NCBI RefSeq assembly: GCF_002042965.1
Contig: NZ_MZNT01000005.1
Span: 372,001 to 436,000 of the forward strand
Reading direction: 5' to 3'
DNA length: 64,000 nucleotides
Origin: Paenibacillus sp. 32352
Lineage (GTDB): Bacteria > Bacillota > Bacilli > Paenibacillales > NBRC-103111
Shown: positions 1 to 8,758 of the stretch, piece by piece
Layout: the number at the start of each line of letters is the position of its first letter
Position numbering within the stretch: the first letter of the stretch is position 1
The notes under the pieces: model-generated
The model's database searches: none
Told to the model about the DNA's origin: nothing
Seen by the model: the letters and a program-made list of their open reading frames with translations, nothing else
Translations under genes and position numbers: made by a program

Positions 1-449
1 CCGGACAACAGCACGATCGGAATATTCACATCCCGAACCGTCTTGATTTTGTCCTGGTTTTGTTTGTTGGTCGGAAACAGGAAGATGCCGTCCACTTGAC
101 GGGACACCAGAATGTCCAGCGCGTAGGACTCATAATTTTTGTCGCTGTCCGTCGTCATCAGCATCATATTGTAGCCTTTTTTAATCAATTTCCGCTCAAT
201 CGTCTGTGCGGTTTCGATTTGAACGGGATTCATAATATTCGGTACGATAAATCCGATGATGTTGGTCTTTTTCTCAACGAGAGATCGCGCTATGGTATTC
301 GGGATATAGTTCAAGGCTTTGGCCACCTGATGCACCTTTTGCCTTGTTTCTTCATTGATCCGTTTGCTGTTTTTGAGTGCCAAAGATACGGTGTTGATGG
401 ATAATCCAAGCTCTCTGGCGATATCCTCCTGGCGCGCTCGCCTGGTCAT
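1..449 (-). CDS. LacI-family transcriptional regulator (3' end outside window)
   Basis: Sugar-responsive DNA-binding repressor; 149 codons are visible and the rest lies beyond position 1. The N-terminus has the LacI helix-turn-helix (RQEDIARELGLSINTVSLAL) and hinge, followed by the start of the periplasmic-binding-like effector domain (NIIGFIVPNIMNPVQ). The ATG at 449 has a GAGGTG ribosome site 7 nt upstream. It lies about 100 nt downstream of the isomerase gene on the same strand, so the two probably form one operon, and the palindromic LacI-type operator at 1603-1614 in front of that operon suggests autoregulation. The effector is unknown. Confidence 0.9.
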   Translation of the reverse strand, partial: MTRRARQEDIARELGLSINTVSLALKNSKRINEETRQKVHQVAKALNYIPNTIARSLVEKKTNIIGFIVPNIMNPVQIETAQTIERKLIKKGYNMMLMTTDSDKNYESYALDILVSRQVDGIFLFPTNKQNQDKIKTVRDVNIPIVLLS

Positions 450-549
450 TTTCTTTCACCTCTGAATGTTTCCGCTGCTTAGTTCAACATTATTTTCCGT
501 AGGTTATATCATTCTGCATAGAGCCCCCCGTTTCCTTCCTGCGCAGGGA

Positions 550-1578
550 TCATGAATATGATTTCGTTTTTTCCGAAGCTTCACGCAGCTGGGCAAGGAA
601 TTGCTTCACCTGCTCATACGGAGGCTCCGGCAGCCGCTGCGGATGGTTCTCGTCTCCGTTGACCCATAAGGTTTCGATTGGGATGTATCCCCGATAATTA
701 CTTCTGCGTATACGCCGAAACAGCTCCTCCAGGTCAATGAATGGGTCCGTATTCGATCCGGCCGGCTTGCGCTTCACCTGGAAGTTCACCGTATAAGGCA
801 GTACGGCTTCGATGTCGTCATACCAATCGTAATTCAACCCGGTAGGCTGCATAAAGCTTCTGAAGAAGCCGGTATCATTGATTAAGCCTAGATTCGGATG
901 ATCCGCCCACTGAAGAATGCGAATGACTTGATCTGCCGTGCATACCATGTCCCCATGATTCTGCATCCCGACAACGACCCCTTTACCCGCCCCATACTCG
1001 GCACATTCCTTCAGGGCCGGAACGATTCTTTCCCTGGCTATCGCTTCCCAGCCGAATTGGTGTATATCCTTCGGGACCGCGCCGTTGAATACCCGCATAA
1101 CAGGGGCCCCCATCTCTGCAGCCACATCGATCCAATATTTCGTCCTTTGAATATCGAGCAGCCGTCTTTCTTCATTCGGGTCGGCAAAATCATTCTTTAC
1201 TCCTGTCCCGCTGATAGCGATTCCAAGCTCGGCACACAGCAGTTTGATCCGAGCTGCATAGCCGAAAATTTCTTCGTCCGGTCGGGTAGGCATCGTCGAA
1301 TTGTCATAACCGGGAATGTAGTAAGCAGTAACATCGACTGCGTCAAAGCCCGCTTCTTTCGCAAACCGGATCACCTGCATCGTATCGATAGGAGGCGCTC
1401 CATCCGTAGTCCCGTTGATCCAGGAGTTCAGATTATGGCTGAAGCTGTAGAAATTAAGCCCAAGCTTATAGTCGCCTTGGTAATACACCCCCTTCGGAAG
1501 GTCCGCCAAATAACGGCTGGTCGGGATTTGCTCGTAAACCGGTGAAGACGCTTTTGGATTATGCTGAAGGCTGCTCAT
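550..1578 (-). CDS. sugar phosphate isomerase/epimerase family protein (TIM barrel)
   Basis: 342-residue xylose-isomerase-like TIM-barrel protein (AP endonuclease family 2 fold), probably isomerising or epimerising a sugar. Candidate metal-binding residues are the His in GMQNHGDM, the Asp in LINDTGFF and the Glu in IPIETLW. The frame is open further upstream, but the start is placed at MSSLQ: AGGAG lies 7 nt before ATG 1578, and the longer form would run through the promoter and operator. First gene of the operon with the LacI regulator. Substrate cannot be read from the sequence. Confidence 0.85.
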   Translation of the reverse strand: MSSLQHNPKASSPVYEQIPTSRYLADLPKGVYYQGDYKLGLNFYSFSHNLNSWINGTTDGAPPIDTMQVIRFAKEAGFDAVDVTAYYIPGYDNSTMPTRPDEEIFGYAARIKLLCAELGIAISGTGVKNDFADPNEERRLLDIQRTKYWIDVAAEMGAPVMRVFNGAVPKDIHQFGWEAIARERIVPALKECAEYGAGKGVVVGMQNHGDMVCTADQVIRILQWADHPNLGLINDTGFFRSFMQPTGLNYDWYDDIEAVLPYTVNFQVKRKPAGSNTDPFIDLEELFRRIRRSNYRGYIPIETLWVNGDENHPQRLPEPPYEQVKQFLAQLREASEKTKSYS

Positions 1579-1602
1579 GTCCATGCTCCTCTCGGAAATA
1601 GT

Positions 1603-1649
1603 ATTAACGTTAATATTAAAATGGTATAGGATAGCAATCCCCCTGTCAA
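1603..1649 (-). promoter_or_regulatory. Sigma-A promoter with LacI-type operator
   Basis: On the minus strand TTGACA (1649-1644), 17-nt spacer, TACCAT (1626-1621), then a perfect 12-bp palindrome ATTAACGTTAAT (1603-1614) just downstream of the predicted transcription start. A CG-centred palindrome is typical of LacI-family operators, and its position fits repression by blocking. It precedes the isomerase-lacI operon. Confidence 0.7.
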
Positions 1650-1713
1650 CGGTATGCGCAGTAAACTTTTTTTGCCCTACATTGAGGTTGGACAAGCCCT
1701 GCTGTAAAAGGAA

Positions 1714-1742
1714 GGACAGCCGATGGAACCGTTCGGCTGTCC
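1714..1742 (-). terminator. Rho-independent terminator after the LysE gene
   Basis: Perfect 10-bp stem (GGACAGCCGA / TCGGCTGTCC) with an 8-9 nt loop, followed on the minus strand by TTCCTTTTA. It lies 45 nt after the LysE stop and before the isomerase promoter, separating the two units. Confidence 0.7.
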
Positions 1743-1787
1743 TGTTGTTCCTTTGGCTGCTTGTCCATGTCTTTACGTCATCGGCGC

Positions 1788-2402
1788 TCATGGAATAAGT
1801 CGCAGCATCATATAGATGGCGGTCCCCCAGATCATCACCGCGGAAGCCTTATTCAATAGTCTCATCCTGCCGCCGGACTTGTCCGCTCTTCTCATCAAGC
1901 TTCCTGCTGTGCATAATCCGATGAACCACAGCCAGGACACCAAAAGCACGGCTAAAGTAAATATGGCTCTCTCTGCTCCTGCATACTGCAGCGAATTCAT
2001 TCCGATTACGACAATCGTATCCATTATGGCATGCGGGTTCAATAACGATACGGAGGCTGCGAACAGCACCTGCTTCCGTACTCCATCATAGCTTATATCC
2101 GGTGCCTGGGTCCGGGTTTGGTCGCTTTTCCATGTCTGCCATCCCATATAGAGAAGGAATAGGATGCCTGCGCTTAGCATAATGATTTCAAGCCATTCGA
2201 ATGCCAAAACGGCGGCCGAGACTCCCAGTACGGCGATAATAACGAGCAGATTGTCGCATATAGCGGCCGTTAGTACGGACGGCATAGCCCGAATCAGACG
2301 CGGTTGATTGGCTCCTTGATTGAAAATATACAAATTTTGTACCCCGAGCGGCAGAATCAATCCGCCCGCCAGGATCAACCCATGGATCATCGCTTCTAGC
2401 AT
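1788..2402 (-). CDS. LysE/ArgO-family amino-acid exporter
   Basis: 204-residue membrane protein with about six hydrophobic segments and the LysE N-terminal pattern (GLILAGGLILPLGVQNLYIFNQG), expected to export amino acids such as lysine or arginine. Start MLEA at 2402 has GGAGG 7 nt upstream; the 7 extra upstream codons lack a ribosome site. It is divergent from a MocR regulator and shares about 150 bp of intergenic DNA with it, an arrangement that often means local control. Actual substrate unknown. Confidence 0.88.
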   Translation of the reverse strand: MLEAMIHGLILAGGLILPLGVQNLYIFNQGANQPRLIRAMPSVLTAAICDNLLVIIAVLGVSAAVLAFEWLEIIMLSAGILFLLYMGWQTWKSDQTRTQAPDISYDGVRKQVLFAASVSLLNPHAIMDTIVVIGMNSLQYAGAERAIFTLAVLLVSWLWFIGLCTAGSLMRRADKSGGRMRLLNKASAVMIWGTAIYMMLRLIP

Positions 2403-2473
2403 GGTATTCCTCCAGTTCAACATGATGCAGCTGTGTTACCCGGTCTATTGTAGGACAAGAGGCGGCTCTTGGC

Positions 2474-2516
2474 TCCATCCATTTGGATGGATAAGAGACC
2501 AACCAAGTCGTATAAT
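2474..2516 (+). promoter_or_regulatory. MocR promoter with overlapping 18-bp palindrome
   Basis: Perfect inverted repeat TCCATCCA-TT-TGGATGGA at 2474-2491. Its right half overlaps the plus-strand -35 (TGGATA, 2488-2493), which is 17 nt before a perfect -10 TATAAT (2511-2516). A minus-strand -10 (TACAAT, 2452-2447) for the LysE gene lies on the other side. The palindrome is a good candidate for the MocR binding site. Confidence 0.6.
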
Positions 2517-2549
2517 AAGCTAAAGCCCCAAGTGACCGGAGGAATCGTT

Positions 2550-4007
2550 GTGACCCTGCAAGTCGAATGGCAACCGGACCGCAAATCCGACCTGCCCCTG
2601 CATTATCAGATCCTTATGCATATCAAAAACAAAATCATACGCGGAGAATGGCCTGTCGGAACGAAAATTCCGTCGCAGAGACGGCTTGCCGCCGAATACG
2701 GCGTGAATCGGAGCACCATAGTCATGGCGCTTGACGAGCTGGCAGCAGACGGCTTCTTAAGGGGGAATCGCGGAGGCGGAACCGTCGTGGCGCATTCCCG
2801 TGAAGAGGAACCGGATTCCACACCCCCTCCGGATTGGCTCTCTTATGTAAGCTCGGGAATTCAATCCTCTAATATCCCGATCATCCAGGAAATCAATCAA
2901 GCCGAGTTCCGTAAAGACGTGATACGCCTCGGAACGGGAGAGCTGGCTCCCGACTTGCTGCCTTATAAGGAAATGAGAGCCGTACTGCAAGCATTAACCA
3001 AGGAATCAATGCCGCTCGGCTACGAGGAGCCTAAAGGAAATGCGGGACTTAGACAGCTGATCTCGCAGCATGTAGAAGAGTACGGCATTGATGCCTCCCC
3101 TTCTTCGATATTGATCGTTTCCGGCGCCCTGCAGGCGCTGCATCTCCTATCTATCAGTCTACTGCACAGGGGATCGACGGTCCTGCTTGAAAGGCCGTCG
3201 TATCTGTACTCCGTCCCTATTTTCCAATCAGCGGGAATGAAGCTGGCCGGCGTTCCGATGGATCGTGAGGGGATACGGGCAGACCTGATTCCGATGATCA
3301 AAAAACAGCATAACGGTGCCATGTTGTACACCATACCCACCTTTCATAACCCTACAGGGACTGTTATGTCCCGCGATCGGAGAGAAAAGCTTCTGCAGGC
3401 TTGCATTAAGGAGGGGCTTCCGCTGATCGAGGACGATGTATACCGGGAGCTATGGATGGATGCCCCGCCCCCTATGCCCTTGAAGGCCGCGGATGCCGGC
3501 GGTCATGTTTTGTATCTGGGCAGCTTTTCAAAATCTGTAAGCCCGGGACTCCGAATCGGCTGGATCATTGGACCTGAGCCCGTTATCGATCGGTTGGCAG
3601 ACATTAAAATGCAAACGGATTACGGAGCAAGCTCTCTCTCCCAAGCTGCCGCCGCCCAGTGGCTGGCAAGCGGTTTGTACCAAGAGCATATCCATGCGTT
3701 AAGACAGCAGCTGCAATACCGCAGGAGCATTGCCGTCTCTGCGCTCGAGAAGCATTTCGGGGACTTGGCGCAGTGGGAAGTCCCCGCCGGAGGGTTTTAC
3801 ATTTGGCTTCACCTTACCCCACCGGTGCCTTTAAAATCCTTGTTTGCGGCAGCTTTGAAAGAAGGAATTTTACTTAATCCCGGCCATTTATATGAAGGGG
3901 ACCCTAGCGGGCATCTGCGTATTTCTTACGCCTATGCATCCTTGCATGATTTGGAGACAGGCATCTATCGGTTGGCCGTGCTGGTCAAGCAAATGTTGAG
4001 AGCATAG
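2550..4007 (+). CDS. MocR-type PLP-dependent transcriptional regulator (GntR HTH + aminotransferase domain)
   Basis: 485-residue MocR/GabR-type regulator. A GntR winged helix (about residues 10-75) is joined by a linker to a fold-type I aminotransferase domain (about 120-480) with the PLP-lysine region [15 protein letters not shown]. The GTG start at 2550 has GGAGGA 6 nt upstream; the longer open frame would begin inside the promoter. Divergent from a LysE exporter, so it may control that exporter in response to an amino acid or PLP adduct (inference). Confidence 0.92.
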   Translation: MTLQVEWQPDRKSDLPLHYQILMHIKNKIIRGEWPVGTKIPSQRRLAAEYGVNRSTIVMALDELAADGFLRGNRGGGTVVAHSREEEPDSTPPPDWLSYVSSGIQSSNIPIIQEINQAEFRKDVIRLGTGELAPDLLPYKEMRAVLQALTKESMPLGYEEPKGNAGLRQLISQHVEEYGIDASPSSILIVSGALQALHLLSISLLHRGSTVLLERPSYLYSVPIFQSAGMKLAGVPMDREGIRADLIPMIKKQHNGAMLYTIPTFHNPTGTVMSRDRREKLLQACIKEGLPLIEDDVYRELWMDAPPPMPLKAADAGGHVLYLGSFSKSVSPGLRIGWIIGPEPVIDRLADIKMQTDYGASSLSQAAAAQWLASGLYQEHIHALRQQLQYRRSIAVSALEKHFGDLAQWEVPAGGFYIWLHLTPPVPLKSLFAAALKEGILLNPGHLYEGDPSGHLRISYAYASLHDLETGIYRLAVLVKQMLRA

Positions 4008-4185
4008 AAATCAGGCTCTATCCAACTATAAAACCCTTAATGCCGCTCCGCTCGGCCCCTTTCAAGTTCTTCGCACATCGGTATTCGTTAATGTTAAAAT
4101 AGATAAAGAGTTCCAACACCCCCATGCAAAATCCCGCGATCCGATGTACCTCATCGGGATTGGGAAAGATAAGGAGATCAAATCA

Positions 4186-5001
4186 ATGGACAAGCAGAAC
4201 ATAATCCATACCTTGGACAAGGTGAGAGCCTCCAGTCCTTTGGTACACAATATTACGAATGTGGTCGTAACCCAGTTTACGGCAAACGGCCTGCTGGCCT
4301 TGGGGGCTTCCCCTGTTATGGCTTACGCCAAAGAAGAAGTCGCAGATATGGCCCGCATAGCCGGGGCATTGGTGCTGAACATCGGAACCTTGGACGAGAC
4401 GGTGGTGGAAGCTATGCTCATAGCGGGACGTTCCGCGAACGAGCATCAGGTTCCGGTTATTTTTGACCCCGTTGGCGCCGGAGCCACTCCTTACCGGACG
4501 GAAACATCCCGCCGGATCATGAAGGAGCTCAAGGTATCCATCCTGCGCGGGAATGCCGCAGAGATCGCCAACGTCATCGGCGAAGCGTGGAATATCAAGG
4601 GCGTTGACGCTGCGGGAGAAACGACCGAGGATATCGGCTCGCTCGCGATGCGTGCTGCGCAAGCTTTCGGTTGTATCGTTGTCGTTACGGGCGCAGATGA
4701 TTATGTCAGCAACGGCAGTGCCACCTATAAGATCAGCGGGGGGACACCGCTGCTGACTCGGGTTACGGGAACAGGCTGCCTGCTGACTTCCATCATCGGT
4801 GCATTCGCAGCTGTGGAACCTGATTATATGCTCGCTGCGGTCTCCGCATTATCCTTCTACAGCGCGGCAGCAGATGCCGCGGTTCAAGCCTCCGCAGCTG
4901 ACAAGCCCGGGACGTTCCAAACGGAACTATTGAATCAGCTGTACCAGATGAACGGGACGGAATGGAGCAAGTATCTATCGGTCAGCCAAATCAACGGATA
5001 A
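4186..5001 (+). CDS. thiM: hydroxyethylthiazole kinase
   Basis: 271 residues, normal ThiM length. Phosphorylates 4-methyl-5-(2-hydroxyethyl)thiazole in thiamine salvage. Ribokinase-like fold with [26 protein letters not shown] at the N-terminus (shown here only in part: key block HNITN...LALGASP), [16 protein letters not shown] and the anion-hole motif [13 protein letters not shown] 4186 follows AAGGAG by 9 nt. No thiE or thiD is adjacent, and no TPP riboswitch core is visible in the 180 nt upstream. Confidence 0.93.
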   Translation: MDKQNIIHTLDKVRASSPLVHNITNVVVTQFTANGLLALGASPVMAYAKEEVADMARIAGALVLNIGTLDETVVEAMLIAGRSANEHQVPVIFDPVGAGATPYRTETSRRIMKELKVSILRGNAAEIANVIGEAWNIKGVDAAGETTEDIGSLAMRAAQAFGCIVVVTGADDYVSNGSATYKISGGTPLLTRVTGTGCLLTSIIGAFAAVEPDYMLAAVSALSFYSAAADAAVQASAADKPGTFQTELLNQLYQMNGTEWSKYLSVSQING

Positions 5002-5086
5002 TCCTCAGATCAAGTTATCTTTAGAAAAACTAAGTCTAGAGAACGATGCGCCCTCCGCTGTTTTATGATATTCTGGGTTGGTTATA

Positions 5087-5100
5087 CGAACGTATGTACG
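5087..5100 (+). promoter_or_regulatory. candidate LexA (SOS) box
   Basis: CGAACGTATGTACG resembles the Bacillus-type SOS box (CGAAC-N4-GTTCG) with one mismatch in the right half. It lies 41 nt upstream of the DUF457 gene start. E. coli YdjM, a member of that family, is known to be LexA-regulated, which supports the call. Confidence 0.45.
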
Positions 5101-5141
5101 CCAGTCTGACATCTTAGAACTGAATCGGAGGGTTAATCATC

Positions 5142-5642
5142 ATGCTTCAACGAACACATGGAGTAGCGGGAGTCGTAGCCGCGGAATGCGTGCTGCAGTA
5201 CTTCCATATTCCGCTATGGTCATGGGAGACGGCCGGAGCCGTCCTTCTGGGCTGCTTTGCAGGTCCCCTTGCCGATATCGACAAGCCGGGATCGGTTATG
5301 GCCAAATTATTTTTTCCGCTATCCGCCTTGTTAAAAGCCTTGCATATTCATCACCGTACCTTGACACATTCCATTCTGTTCATGGCATTGCTAGCGCTTG
5401 CGGCAGAGCCTACGAACCCGTTGTATTATTGGACATTCTTATTAGCTTATGCCTCCCATCCATTCATCGATTTATTTAACGAGCAAGGAGTCGCGCTGCT
5501 ATGGCCCATCCGCAAAAAAATCCGGCTGCTGCCCAAGTTTCTGGCTATTGACACAGGGTCCCGCGCGGAGGATGTGTTTCGTTTGGTGCTGGTCGGCATA
5601 GGGCTGTGGCTTGTCATTCGCTACGCACTTGCCGGCATGTAG
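5142..5642 (+). CDS. DUF457/YdjM-family membrane-bound metal-dependent hydrolase
   Basis: 166-residue inner-membrane protein with about four hydrophobic segments. The family histidine/aspartate motifs are visible: an N-terminal His in QRTHGVAG, the DIDKPGS motif, HIHHRTLTHS and ASHPFIDLF, expected to bind metal. ATG 5142 follows GGAGGG by 8 nt. Monocistronic: thiM ends 140 nt upstream and a convergent gene follows after a strong hairpin. Biochemical role of the family is poorly known; the upstream SOS-like box suggests DNA-damage induction. Confidence 0.8.
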   Translation: MLQRTHGVAGVVAAECVLQYFHIPLWSWETAGAVLLGCFAGPLADIDKPGSVMAKLFFPLSALLKALHIHHRTLTHSILFMALLALAAEPTNPLYYWTFLLAYASHPFIDLFNEQGVALLWPIRKKIRLLPKFLAIDTGSRAEDVFRLVLVGIGLWLVIRYALAGM

Positions 5643-5665
5643 CCGGCAAGCCAATCGCAAAAAGA

Positions 5666-5712
5666 AGAGCGAACATGAGGTACGTACCAGTACCTGTTCG
5701 CTCTCTTATTAT
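5666..5712. terminator. bidirectional terminator between convergent genes
   Basis: Perfect 10-bp outer stem (AGAGCGAACA / TGTTCGCTCT, 5666-5675 and 5695-5704) with an inner GGTAC/GTACC pairing. A-rich sequence precedes and T-rich sequence follows, so it can serve both the DUF457 and NlpC/P60 genes. Confidence 0.75.
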
Positions 5713-5813
5713 TCACAGAAACGCCGACAAGGCTGCCGATCCTGACCGGCAACCTCGTCTTCATTGATCCTATTTGATTGTTAACTTCTTGCAAATGAGA
5801 TTGTCGGCAATTT

Positions 5814-6344
5814 TTAGCTATGAAGAATTCTTTTGGCGTACACCAGCTTGTTGGCAAACCATGTTCCTTCCATCGGCTCAAAGGTGACTTTGCCTCGTCC
5901 TCCGCCTTCCTGAAGGACATAGTGCTTGCCGTTAATTTCTCCCGCGTACAGACCTACATGAGCGCCGCCGCCTGCATCCTCCGAATTAGCGAAGAACAGC
6001 AGGTCGCCGACCTTCAGATTTTTGAATTTATTATGTTTATCGATGGGAACCGGAGTACCTAACGAGGTCGTGTAACGCTGCTGTCTGGATGAGCTGCTGA
6101 ACTTAATGCCAAGCGCTTTGTTGTATACCCAAGCGGTAAAATTCGAGCAATCGAAACCAACGCCCGGCTTCATCGTTCCATATTTCCAAGGGACTCCCAG
6201 CTGCGTTTTCCCTACTTCAATGAGCTTCTTCTGCTGTGCAGTTACGGATTGCTGCGAGGTAGCTGTTGCTGCTGTTGCTGAAACCGTTCCCAGAGAACTA
6301 AACATCAAAGCGGCGGCCACCATAAGCGACATGATTTTCTTCAT
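5814..6344 (-). CDS. secreted NlpC/P60-family peptidoglycan endopeptidase
   Basis: 176 residues: signal peptide (MKKIMSLMVAAALMFSSLG, cleavage near residues 22-26) and one NlpC/P60 domain. Catalytic Cys66 is in GFDCSNFTAW and His129 in GGGAHVGLY. Such enzymes cut D-Glu-gamma-DAP type bonds in peptidoglycan. No SH3 or LysM cell-wall binding domain is present. ATG 6344 has GAGGAG 8 nt upstream. Its promoter box matches that of the neighbouring two-component operon, so it is probably a target of that system. Confidence 0.93.
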   Translation of the reverse strand: MKKIMSLMVAAALMFSSLGTVSATAATATSQQSVTAQQKKLIEVGKTQLGVPWKYGTMKPGVGFDCSNFTAWVYNKALGIKFSSSSRQQRYTTSLGTPVPIDKHNKFKNLKVGDLLFFANSEDAGGGAHVGLYAGEINGKHYVLQEGGGRGKVTFEPMEGTWFANKLVYAKRILHS

Positions 6345-6391
6345 TCATTCATCTCCTCACTAGATATCATGGTTTTCAGTAGAGCAGAGCG

Positions 6392-6407
6392 GAGAATGTA
6401 CATTCTC
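6392..6407. repeat. 16-bp perfect palindrome in the 5' UTR of the NlpC/P60 gene
   Basis: GAGAATGTACATTCTC lies between the predicted promoter (about 6512) and the start codon (6344), within a 160-nt leader. It could be an operator or a hairpin. A second pairing (CTGCCG/CGGCAG) lies further upstream near 6438-6473. Confidence 0.4.
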
Positions 6408-6511
6408 TTCCATCATCCTGCGATCGCGTCTTCCCAACTGCCGCATGATATTGTACCGAGTCAGTACCGGCAGATAACCTCTCTTATGTATCTCCCTCCT
6501 TCCGCTCGTTA

Positions 6512-6549
6512 AGTATAGTTTAGTAAAATGAGATTTTAATGAGAAACTT
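6512..6549 (-). promoter_or_regulatory. promoter and response-regulator box of the NlpC/P60 gene
   Basis: Minus-strand -10 TATACT (6517-6512), then 10 nt upstream two tandem 11-bp units, TCTCAT-N5-TCTCAT (6528-6549). The same box with the same 10-nt gap occurs before the DedA/two-component operon. The layout (direct repeats in the -35 region, 11-bp period) is typical of OmpR-family activators. Confidence 0.6.
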
Positions 6550-6612
6550 GGGACCCGCAGGATGGTAATGTGTGCCATAGCTTGGAGGGGGCCGATTCGA
6601 TAATGGAAGGAA

Positions 6613-7263
6613 TCATACGGTTTCCTTTCTTTTTTTGACATAGAGACCGATGGCATAGAGTGCAACAAATACAACGCCTCCGATAATCCCCCATTTTAAC
6701 GAGCCCTGCCTGACGCCGGCGTAAAGGCTGCTCACGGCAATGGTATAGGGTAGGATGCCTACGGCCGTTGTCCATATAAAAACCCATAGCTTCACCTGTA
6801 ATAGCCCCGCAGTATAATTCACCAGATGATACGGTACCAGCGGAACAAACCTGAGGAGCAGCAGTCCGAAGGTTTCCTGCTTATGTAACAGCTCCTTCAC
6901 TTTATCCAGGAAGGGACGCGCCAGCTGCCCAAAGAAGGGTCTGGTGATCCACTTCGCCAAATACATAGCGCCAATAGCCCCCAAAAGCCCGCCGACCCAG
7001 GAATAGACACCGCCCCATACCGGGCCGTAAATTTCCATCAGGACGATCGAGGTGAACTCTCCGGGGACCGGCAAAATATTGACTATCGTTTGAATAACGA
7101 CGCCAATGAGAATTCCTGGCACCCCCATTTGGCGGATCGATCTAAGCATGCGCTGCGCTGCCCCAATATGCAGCAAATATAAATAAAAGGCGATAACTGC
7201 AAGGATAAGCACGATACTAATCACACTAATAAGCCGCGTACGGGTTGACGGCTGCTGTTTCAT
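6613..7263 (-). CDS. TVP38/TMEM64-family VTT-domain membrane protein
   Basis: 216-residue integral membrane protein with the VTT (SNARE-associated) domain: re-entrant motif NILPVPGEFTS and GGLLGAIGAMYLAKW, then FGLLLLRFVPLVPYHLVNYTAGLL. VTT proteins are linked to lipid scrambling or carrier recycling. ATG 7263 is chosen over the in-frame GTG 7275 because that GTG overlaps the GAGG ribosome site. Last gene of the DedA - response regulator - kinase - TVP38 operon. Confidence 0.85.
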   Translation of the reverse strand: MKQQPSTRTRLISVISIVLILAVIAFYLYLLHIGAAQRMLRSIRQMGVPGILIGVVIQTIVNILPVPGEFTSIVLMEIYGPVWGGVYSWVGGLLGAIGAMYLAKWITRPFFGQLARPFLDKVKELLHKQETFGLLLLRFVPLVPYHLVNYTAGLLQVKLWVFIWTTAVGILPYTIAVSSLYAGVRQGSLKWGIIGGVVFVALYAIGLYVKKRKETV

Positions 7264-7333
7264 AGACAGGTTCACCTCATTCAGGCAATCATTGCCTTTA
7301 TGGTTTCCCGATCAGCAATCTTCATTCCCCCCG

Positions 7334-8758
7334 TTATCCTTCACTTATAGGAACAACTAACGGAAACGACAGGGTGACCGCGGTTCCTTCCTTCTCCCGG
7401 CTGTCTATCGTAATCCCACCGCCGTTACGCTCCACCAGGCGCTTGGCAATCGCCAGGCCTAAGCCTGTCCCGCCCTGCTCCCGGCTTCTTGCCTTGTCCA
7501 CCCGATAAAACCGGTCGAACACGTGAGGCAATTCCTCCGAAGGAATCCCCATTCCCTGATCGCGGACTTCCACGAGCATGCTGTCGTCTTGTATCCTGCC
7601 ATGTAAGGTGATCGTCGTGCCATAGGCGGAATATTTCACAGCATTGTCTAGCAGAATAAGCAGCACTTGCTCCAAATGCTGCGGCACTACCTTGATCATG
7701 ATCTCATCGCTTATCGAACCAAGCTCGATTACAAACTGCTTTTCGGGATGGAGTACCGCAAATCGCTTGACTGTCCGCTCCAGCAAGCGTACCGGCTTCA
7801 GCCATGCTATCTCCTCCGAAGGAAGCTCGTTTTCCGAACGGGTAAGGGTAAGCAGCTCTTGTACGATCCCTTCCAGCCTATGCAGTTCTTGCAGCGAAGC
7901 CATTAACGATTTGTCGAGAATCTCGGGGTCGTTTTTTCCCCAGCGGTCGAGCAGAGAGAGATGACCCTTCATAATAGCGATCGGAGTGCGCAGCTCGTGG
8001 GAAGCATCCTCGACGAACTGTTTTTGCTGCTTGAAGGAGGTTTCCAATTCACTCATCAGATCATTGAATAATGCGGCAAGCCGGCTCAGCTCGTCCTTTG
8101 CTTGATGCTGCTCAACCCGCTCGTGAAGTCCTTTTTGTTTCACATTTCGTATGGCGTCAGCCAATGACTGCACCGGTTTGAGAAATTGGTTAACCAATAG
8201 ATAGCCGCCAAGCGCACTTAACAGAACGGAGCTGCAGCCCGCCAAGATCATCACCCAAAAAATCATGGCCGAAAATTGATCAAACGTCTCCAAATTGTTT
8301 ACGATTTCAATCGTACCGCGAAAATCACCGGAAATCAGCGGACTTCGCATAACCAGAAGGTGATCCTCAAAATGCCAGGCGCTAAGAAGGATGTCCCGAT
8401 CCGTCGTTTCAGGAGTCACATAGGATTCGGGCAGCTGGTCAGTCACGGTTACGATGGGATCTCCTTGCCGATTGAGAATTCGGATCAATTGATTCTTCTC
8501 ATTCAGCTTTTCCAAAAAGTAGATGCTGTTGCTGATTTTATTTTCATTGAGCGGACCTTTTTCCTGAAAATAGTCCACCAGCTGGGCCATCGTTTTTTGA
8601 ATGGAGGCTTTCTCCTGCTTGACCATCCATTGATGAACGGCCGCATACTGGGCAAAATTGTACGCCGTGAATAAGACGATAAGCATAAACGAAGACCATA
8701 GCACCATTTTCCACCTGATAGTCAGCCCGGAAATCCATTGCCGAATCGTTCTCATCAT
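7334..8758 (-). CDS. sensor histidine kinase of two-component system
   Basis: 474 residues: TM segment (about 17-40), extracytoplasmic sensor (about 40-165), second TM, HAMP, HisKA with DASHELRTPIAIMKGHLSLL (autophosphorylated His), HATPase with the N box (LLDNAVKY), G1 (DQGMGIP) and G2 (GGTGLGLAIAK). Its ATG overlaps the response-regulator stop by 4 nt (ATGA), so the two are translationally coupled. The signal is unknown; flanking VTT genes and a shared box with NlpC/P60 point to the cell envelope. Confidence 0.95.
   Translation of the reverse strand: MMRTIRQWISGLTIRWKMVLWSSFMLIVLFTAYNFAQYAAVHQWMVKQEKASIQKTMAQLVDYFQEKGPLNENKISNSIYFLEKLNEKNQLIRILNRQGDPIVTVTDQLPESYVTPETTDRDILLSAWHFEDHLLVMRSPLISGDFRGTIEIVNNLETFDQFSAMIFWVMILAGCSSVLLSALGGYLLVNQFLKPVQSLADAIRNVKQKGLHERVEQHQAKDELSRLAALFNDLMSELETSFKQQKQFVEDASHELRTPIAIMKGHLSLLDRWGKNDPEILDKSLMASLQELHRLEGIVQELLTLTRSENELPSEEIAWLKPVRLLERTVKRFAVLHPEKQFVIELGSISDEIMIKVVPQHLEQVLLILLDNAVKYSAYGTTITLHGRIQDDSMLVEVRDQGMGIPSEELPHVFDRFYRVDKARSREQGGTGLGLAIAKRLVERNGGGITIDSREKEGTAVTLSFPLVVPISEG

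Noticed and set aside
898-1545. Long antisense ORF inside the isomerase gene
   Set aside because: Shadow frame: no ribosome site, while the minus-strand frame carries clear family motifs. The same applies to other antisense frames across the window.
1579-1791. 71-codon N-terminal extension of the isomerase
   Set aside because: It covers the promoter, operator and upstream terminator.
4008-4185. TPP riboswitch before thiM
   Set aside because: The CUGAGA and conserved pyrophosphate-sensor elements are absent.
6345-6511. c-di-AMP (ydaO-type) riboswitch before the NlpC/P60 gene
   Set aside because: The conserved GGGGGACC and CCGAAUCCG core elements are not present.
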